Origin: Owenia fusiformis
Taxonomy: Eukaryota; Annelida; Polychaeta; Sabellida; Oweniidae
Direction of reading: 5' to 3'
Length of the DNA stretch: 25,000 nucleotides
Assembly: GCA_903813345.2 (NCBI GenBank)
Contig: CAIIXF020000244.1
Span: 1 to 25,000, forward strand
Shown: positions 19,716-25,000 of the stretch, piece after piece
Position numbering within the stretch: the first letter of the stretch is position 1
Layout: each line of letters begins with the position of its first letter
Program-made: the position numbers and the translations under genes
The notes under the pieces: generated by a model
Databases searched by the model: none
What the model was told of the DNA's origin: nothing
What the model saw: only the letters and a program-made list of their open reading frames with translations

Positions 19716-20875
19716 TGGCTCTGAAAGCGGGGAGCATTAAAGTTAGATTGATAATTTTGATTTCTAGGATAATCATTTGATCTTTCATATCTATTTTGAT
19801 ATGGATTTTGATTGCAAAAATGAGCCGTGTGCCCTGTTTTGGAACATTTGAAACAACGGTCCACTGAATAACCTGCCATTGAAACTTTAGGGTAAGTCCT
19901 ACATGCTGGACTTGGATGACCTACACGACCGCATCGTCCGCACACTGGTCGACCATCAGTCATTCTGCCATTATAGGAGGCTCGTGGGGGTGGTCTGTTG
20001 AAATTTTGTTTCAGGGATTTCACCTCATTTGATAATGATCTCAATAAGGACTGTTGTTCTTGAAACAGCTCCATCAATTTGGTTTCTACATTTGACATTA
20101 CATTAACTGTCTGCGAAACCTGTTTGTCTGGTTTTATGTTTTCTACACTTTCCCCTAATCTTGCAAATTCTTCAGTCAAATGTATTGTGTCGGGATTTCT
20201 AGCTACCACGAATTTCTTGATGTCGGATCTTAACCCTCTTACAAACAGTCTCAATCGTTTGTTTGGTGAAATGTCTAATTTTGAACACTGAATGCTAATG
20301 TCATTTATGTAATTATCAACACTTTCATTTGTTTGTTGGATTCGGTCCATGAGATTGCCTTCTCTGGCCCATCGCGGTGTTTCATTAATAAACTTGTCAA
20401 TGAAGGCAGCTTTCAAAACATCCCAATTTTGTTTAATATCTTGAGGTAGGTTGTCATACCAAATTTCAGCATTAGAACTGAGAAACATTTTCAAGAATAT
20501 ACCTTTTTCTGCATTTTGCCATTTTGAAAACTGAGCGTATATATCATATTTGTCTATCCAAGATTTAGGATTACTAACTGAGCTTGCGCTGCTGAAGATT
20601 AATGGCTTAATTATCTGACCTTTATGTCCGCCACCAACTTGTAATTTTGCTAGGATTTTGTCGACTTGTTGTTGAATTTCTCCGGCCGCATTTATTTCAT
20701 CGTTTATAACTTGATCTGGCTGATTTGGTTCCGGTTGTTGATCTTGATTTTGTTCAATATGTTCAGGTTCTTGAGCATGGTCAAGTAAGGGGGGCTGTTC
20801 ATTTTGGTTATTCAATTGTTGAGCCGCTTGTGCCATAATTTTATCGTGATTTCTTTGACGACTTCTTGTCCACAT
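19703..20875 (-). CDS. gag: gag: capsid/nucleocapsid polyprotein with two zinc knuckles
   Basis: Intact 390-codon frame from ATG at 20875, only 64 nt inside the 5' LTR, to TAG at 19705-19703. It has an N-terminal Gln/Glu-rich segment, then a retrotransposon Gag capsid-like core around residues 105-235 (SWIDKYDIYAQFSKW, AEIWYDNLPQDIKQNWDVLKAAF, DNYINDISIQC, LRLFVRGLR). A predicted helical stretch follows (~255-295), then two CCHC knuckles: CGRCGRVGHPSPAC (312-325) and CFKCSKTGHTAHFC (341-354). The tail is Asn/Gln/Arg-rich. Gag assembles the particle and its knuckles bind the RNA genome. This is the best-preserved gene of the element. Its last codons hold the frameshift heptamer that leads to protease. 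Confidence 0.92.
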   Translation of the reverse strand: MWTRSRQRNHDKIMAQAAQQLNNQNEQPPLLDHAQEPEHIEQNQDQQPEPNQPDQVINDEINAAGEIQQQVDKILAKLQVGGGHKGQIIKPLIFSSASSVSNPKSWIDKYDIYAQFSKWQNAEKGIFLKMFLSSNAEIWYDNLPQDIKQNWDVLKAAFIDKFINETPRWAREGNLMDRIQQTNESVDNYINDISIQCSKLDISPNKRLRLFVRGLRSDIKKFVVARNPDTIHLTEEFARLGESVENIKPDKQVSQTVNVMSNVETKLMELFQEQQSLLRSLSNEVKSLKQNFNRPPPRASYNGRMTDGRPVCGRCGRVGHPSPACRTYPKVSMAGYSVDRCFKCSKTGHTAHFCNQNPYQNRYERSNDYPRNQNYQSNFNAPRFQSQGNA

Positions 20876-20939
20876 AAATGATTATTACTCAATGTGCTTT
20901 CTTTAGTAAGTCTAGAAAACCCAAGGCAGTTCCACCAAG
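20876..20939 (-). promoter_or_regulatory. Leader with candidate primer-binding site
   Basis: Inside the 5' LTR end (...GATAACA) the minus strand reads CT, then TGGTGGAACTGCCTTGGG (20937-20920), i.e. a TGG start two bases from the LTR, as expected for a tRNA primer-binding site. I could not assign the primer tRNA. The whole leader to the gag ATG is only 64 nt. Confidence 0.5.
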
Positions 20940-21269
20940 TGTTATCTTCGGAAAATCTCTTGAGTATGGATGAATGAATAACACATGAATGAGAGAAAGA
21001 GAGTAATCCCGTGGGGTGTGACCGAATAAAATCACGTAATGGGTAGCTTACAAAAGTTCGATAAAAGGGGGCGCCCTTTTATGTAGCTCAAGTGGGGCAA
21101 CCTAATTAAATTGATGAATAGGTCAGTTACAAGGCGTAGAGATCAAGGATAGTTAAGTGGTAGGTGAAGGGCGTAATATCCATGTAGACGATTAATTATA
21201 AATGCTTAAATTGTGAGAGAAAGTGGGTGATCGTCTAGCTTACTATTACTCGCACATTGACAATGAAGA

Positions 21270-21275
21270 TTTATT
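21270..21275 (-). terminator. Candidate poly(A) signal in the LTR
   Basis: AATAAA on the minus strand, downstream of the TATA box by ~440 nt and upstream of the LTR end. The same hexamer is in the other LTR at 13224-13219. It is tentative because the region is AT-rich. Confidence 0.4.
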
Positions 21276-21710
21276 ATGATTATATAATACCAGTCAATAT
21301 ATTTCCTATCACTTATTGGATAGTTTTAGTACTTCAAAATATATGTACAATTATAACCAAAATGACAACACTAGTTACAACTCAGAAGTAGACAGATATT
21401 GTCTAAATTACCAAAAACAATGCAAGTGATAACCATTTAGTACCTTTAACTACGGGTTTTAGAACTCCTTATAAATTAGCAATTCAACCAGAAAGATTGA
21501 TGAATTCAAAGAACCAAAATATTGCTAGTGTAAAACCGTCCAAGGTTTTGTAGCTTAATTGACTTACTTGTATTATTGTTGAGCAACTCTTGGCTTAGAC
21601 GTGCAGTAGCGTAGACGTTCTTGTATTTCAATTCCCGAATTTCGTCCCCGTAATTTCGTTCTCTGAGTTTCGACCTCTGAATTTCGACCCAGTAATGATA
21701 ATGATACCCC

Positions 21711-21718
21711 TTTTTATA
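21711..21718 (-). promoter_or_regulatory. TATA box in the 5' LTR
   Basis: The minus strand reads GGGTATAAAAAGGGG, a consensus TATA box about 250 nt into the LTR, conserved in both LTRs. Downstream (21689-21638) lie four TTTCG-containing ~16-bp repeats. Confidence 0.7.
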
Positions 21719-21970
21719 CCCATTTTAACTATGCCCCACGTACTGTAAACGTTGGCTTAAATTGAGAAATAATAAGTGATTCGTATTGAAAACGTGCGTA
21801 CGAAATATGTAAATGATGTACGCCATTTTGGAACGTCTGAACTGCGTCACGCCAGTACCAAGAGCAATACTCGATCTTAAATGAAACTCTTGTTTACAAA
21901 TAGGTTTGGCCTTATTAGGTCACCGGGTCATAGAAACACATGTTGGTGTTGTGAAATACTACACTCAACA

Positions 21971-22342
21971 AATGCAAAGGGCCATAAGCCAGAAATAATT
22001 CAGGAATCAGTTAGGAAGGAGTTATGTAAACATTTTCCAAGAACGAAGAAATGTGCAAGAAGATGCCGAAAATGTGGTTATAGAACCAGCATCATATTGT
22101 ACGATTTTTGATTGATTTTTATCAGCTCTTGTGTTTAAAAATGACCTTACGAGTGGCAACATATTTCTGAGCTATAACAAGGTAGTTCTGCACATTCACA
22201 AAAAAGTTGAAAGGAAATTGATGAAATGTCATTTCAATTTCATTTGATGAAATAATCTAATTTTGAACTATTTATTGTTATTATTAGTGGATCAATTTTA
22301 TATAACCTTTTTGAATTTGATAATTATACACTTGAAAATATA
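21971..22342. repeat. Right copy of the long direct repeat flanking the LTR element
   Basis: 372 bp matching 12497-12883 and abutting the LTR end without filler. On the plus strand it stays open to 22111, encoding a basic tail with KELCKHFPR and CARRCRKCGYRTS. This cysteine-rich pattern vaguely recalls the tail of piggyBac-type transposases, but the match is too short to rely on. Confidence 0.88.
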
Positions 22343-23966
22343 TCCAAAGTGAAAGAAAATATTATCTGTACAATGAAAAAATAAACTATATTTCTTTTTT
22401 CATGATTTTATAACATGAGCCCCTTGGGAAATATGCCGACTTGAAAACACATTTTCAATAATTTTATATGTTTATTTCAAATATGATAATAATGATATCA
22501 CTTTGACTTAATTTCTTGAATATTTAATGATGCGAATGAGAATTATTTCAACTTATTTTTAAACCTCTTGGCAATGACTAAAGGAACATGGCTTATACAC
22601 AAGACAGTACAAATATTGACATTGATGTTCCATTTCCTAATGAAATAAGGTTCTATTTGTCAGCTATGTCATGTCATATGCATTGTACCTGTAATTGAAT
22701 AACATATTGGAATTTTGAAGCACTCTAATTAGCTCTCCAAATGATTCTATGTTCATTTTAATTTGCAATTTACTAAAAATAAGGTGAATAATTGTATGCA
22801 AGAAAATCATCACCCTTTAAAAAATTCAAATTTTTGTACACTCTTTAAATTAAAGATAATTCTTTGATCTAGGCTTTGTCCAATCAAACTGTGTAGTCAG
22901 GAAATTATGACACCATATTTAGTTTACAATATCTCACATTGAACTCTCTGAAAATGCTATCATTTGCACAAAACCAAAGAATCATATGTTATAGTCAGAG
23001 GTTTATGTGATTAACTGATGGGAATCTAGGGTAGCAAAACACAATCCAGGTCCTCTGTTATCTTTTCATTAGGCTCTAAGCATAATGTCAACAGAAAACC
23101 TAAGAGCAGATAATGTTGTATCTAGCATTTGAATTCCAAGTTGATGATATTGGAGATTTCTTCTGATTAGTCAGCAAAATTGCCATTTATACAATGGAGA
23201 TTAATAAAAGGTCGAAAATTGTTCACTACATACTGGCATTCATAACATCTTAAAAAGTGCTGTTGGCAAGATGGAAGAATTTTGGTACCCATTGATTGAT
23301 ATTTATACATCCAACCGCAAGATTCCAACTCTTATATCAATGATGTTGATTTGTCGGCTTAACAACAAAATAATACAAGTAGTTAGAAGTTTGACAAATT
23401 TTTTTGACCATAAAGGACAAATTTTCCATGTTGAAATGGATTTCTCAAGGTAACAATTATTATTAATAAAGTAGGTGATAAAAATCATGGTATACTTCTC
23501 ATCATGTAGAGAACCCCTTATAGAGATTCTTTTCATAATGTTGTTACTCAATAATGTTATCATTATTCTTATCCTACCATCCAATGTCAGTGCTTATGTC
23601 AAGTAGAGCCCTTGATAATTATGAATATCATCAGTTTCATTTTTCATTTACAAAGTGGAGCAACTATGAGAATAAAGATCAATGATTTATGGTTCACTAA
23701 TACACGTGTTCCAACTAAGAACAATAAGCCCACTGGTTTTTGAGTTATTACTGACTGGTCTTTTTGATTTGCTCTTGTCACAAAAGGTAAGAATACAGTG
23801 ACATGTCTAAATGTGCTCTTTAGGTAAACTCTATGTTGGGGGATTTTCATGTTTTCTTGATTACAGTTTCTAATAATGAAGGAAATATGTCTGTATGATT
23901 GTATATGCAATAACTGAATTGAATAATAAAAACATTTTCTTTCAATTTTCTAATATGATATCTTAC
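22343..23966 (-). other. Intron sequence, 5' end of the large PDZ2-PDZ3 intron
   Basis: AT-rich unique-looking sequence leading to the GTAAGA donor at 23966. Open frames at 23303-23584 and 23644-23910 have no splice signals or motifs. I see nothing else. Confidence 0.55.
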
Positions 23967-24192
23967 CATGTCTGAGGAGCCAGTCTCACTTGGTAAGGAT
24001 GGGGCGTGTTCCAGAGCAGACTCTGGAGCAACGACACTGTCGGTGGAAGGAATAGTCCCCCTGGCAACAACCAGCGTGACGATGCCAGCTGCGGCCTGTA
24101 GGATGCGGATCGCTTGTTGGTGGCTAATATTGGAGTCCAAAACTTGACCATCTATGGCCAGAATCTGGTCACTCTCTTCCAGACGCCCATCT
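23967..24192 (-). CDS. MPDZ: Internal exon of MPDZ/PATJ-like multi-PDZ scaffold (second half of a PDZ domain plus linker)
   Basis: This 226-nt exon is bounded by a TGTGCTTTCAG acceptor and an ATG|GTAAGA donor. It opens inside a split Arg codon (AG|A) and ends in phase 0. It encodes 75 complete codons. The first ~45 are the C-terminal half of a PDZ domain ([16 protein letters not shown], then SHQQAIRIL and VTLVVARG), including the alpha-2 helix that lines the ligand groove. The last ~30 are a Ser/Pro/Glu-rich linker ending GSSDM. Multi-PDZ proteins of the MPDZ/MUPP1-PATJ family bind C-terminal peptides of membrane proteins and organise tight junctions and the Crumbs polarity complex. The 'ILAIDGQ...ISHQQAI' pattern and the following PDZ (5392-5258) match the PDZ2-PDZ3 order of that family. 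The first half of the domain lies on an exon outside the window. MPDZ versus PATJ cannot be settled from three exons. Confidence 0.88.
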
Positions 24193-25000
24193 CTGAAAGC
24201 ACAAAAGTCACATTTTTGAAAGCACATTTCTGAAATTTAATATATCCTGATGTTGTCTGTGATTTGGGTGTGCCACAGATTTGCAAATCATTGATAGCTA
24301 CATGAGCTTTAAGGTAACTTGCTCGAGGGTTCAATGGTTATTTTAGTTTGTTAATTTCCTGACATGCATTCAAGGCAGACAATATGAGAAATATAAGAAA
24401 TATTTAATAAACATAAAATATTTCAACTTTTTATGTAGATTGGATGAAACAATTGTGTTCAAATACATGTACTTTGGGGATACAGTATCCTATAAGTCAA
24501 ATAATCTAAATAATTATAATCCTCCTGTAGGGTGATTTCTATATTTACAAGTCAATAGTTCATGTAATGCCTTATTTCATAAGTGTATACCTTATTATAC
24601 TTTTATTAATAATAGAAATGATCACATGATCAGCAACTATCTTATATGTGTCTTAAAACTAGTTTCCTTGCTTCAGATTTCAAATAAAATCCTGCCTTAA
24701 GAATATAATTTACTAAAATCAAAAAGCCATCTATATGATCAATCAGAATATGACGTCCTGGGGTCGAGTAAGGTGAAATAGCAGTGCTCTCCTAGATGAG
24801 GTTCATCTTAAGATGCGATAACATTTATTCACTACCAAAGCTCATTGAACTGACAGGAAAGTTACAACATAGATGAATTTCAAAACTGCAAATCATATAT
24901 AAGAGTCAGAGGGTAATATTGCTAACTGGTGGTGATCCAGAGTACTTTCCTTATAAACTGGTAATCAATATAACATTGATGAGAAAAGATGATTTACAAT
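24193..25000 (-). other. Intron upstream of the PDZ2 exon
   Basis: Intron sequence ending in the TGTGCTTTCAG acceptor at 24203-24193. The exon with the first half of PDZ2 is not in the window. Confidence 0.55.

Larger units (their letters stand above)
12890..21970 (-). mobile_element. Ty3/gypsy-type LTR retroelement with env (defective endogenous copy)
   Basis: A 9,081-bp element on the minus strand with LTRs of 1,073 bp (12890-13962) and 1,031 bp (20940-21970), both bounded by TGTT...AACA. The internal 6,977 bp hold gag, a protease plus truncated reverse transcriptase, an F-type env and two small downstream ORFs, in that order. Gag and RT motifs are of the Ty3/gypsy kind, and the env type recalls insect errantiviruses, although the frameshift site and extra ORFs are less usual. 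Damage seen: an in-frame stop after protease, loss of pol from before YxDD to env, and a frameshift and a stop in env. LTR divergence is about 14 substitutions by eye. It lies in sense orientation within the PDZ-gene intron. The flanks are a 372-387-bp direct repeat rather than a short target duplication. Confidence 0.92.
20940..21970 (-). repeat. 5' LTR of the retroelement
   Basis: 1,031 bp, TGTT...AACA. It matches the 3' LTR with about 14 substitutions, a few 1-3-nt indels and one 41-bp indel in U3 (single copy here at 21774-21814). It carries the promoter that would drive the element, with TATA box, TTTCG repeats and AATAAA signal at equivalent places. Confidence 0.95.

Overview
This is an AT-rich, intron-rich eukaryotic window with large introns, several minisatellites, inverted-repeat DNA elements and one env-bearing LTR retroelement. 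It looks like an invertebrate animal genome. A lophotrochozoan or other marine invertebrate is a guess from repeat style, not something the sequence proves. There is one recognisable host gene, on the minus strand. Three exons (24192-23967, 5392-5258, 2591-2172) encode the second half of one PDZ domain, a linker, one complete PDZ domain and a Gln-rich tail. The order and motifs fit PDZ2-PDZ3 of the MPDZ/MUPP1-PATJ (InaD-like) tight-junction/polarity scaffolds. The rest of the window is intron of this gene: at least 2.2 kb after the last visible exon, 2.7 kb between the PDZ3 exons, about 18.6 kb between the PDZ2 and PDZ3 exons, and 0.8 kb upstream.

The 18.6-kb intron carries a 9.1-kb Ty3/gypsy-type LTR element (12890-21970), inserted in the same orientation as the gene (minus). 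From its 5' end (right) it reads: 5' LTR, candidate primer-binding site, gag with two zinc knuckles, a near-ideal -1 frameshift site (GGGAAAC plus a 10-bp stem 8 nt downstream), protease, an in-frame stop, and the N-terminal half of reverse transcriptase. A truncation removes YxDD, RNase H and integrase. After that come an F-type (baculovirus-F/errantivirus-like) env broken by a frameshift and a stop, two further small ORFs after env (one with paired CxxC motifs behind a strong splice acceptor), a polypurine tract and the 3' LTR. The LTRs differ by roughly 14 substitutions by eye over about 1,030 aligned bases, so the insertion is not brand new. The copy looks unable to move by itself.

The most unusual structural feature is that the LTR element is flanked not by a 4-6-bp target duplication but by a 372-387-bp direct repeat of host sequence (12497-12883 and 21971-22342). 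These two copies differ about as much as the LTRs do, as if a very long target duplication arose with the insertion. The other notable structures are a 1.02-kb foldback element with 423-bp arms and G-rich motifs (4045-5065), a 525-bp inverted-repeat element (6349-6873), a possible 0.5-kb one (10094-10587), a 31-bp minisatellite (7985-8376), a 22-copy 47-bp satellite whose unit contains a hairpin (8947-9980), and a 39/40-bp minisatellite interrupted by a 212-bp insert with a TATAA target duplication (11021-11739).

All identities come from reading translated sequence and repeats by eye. No database or folding program was run.
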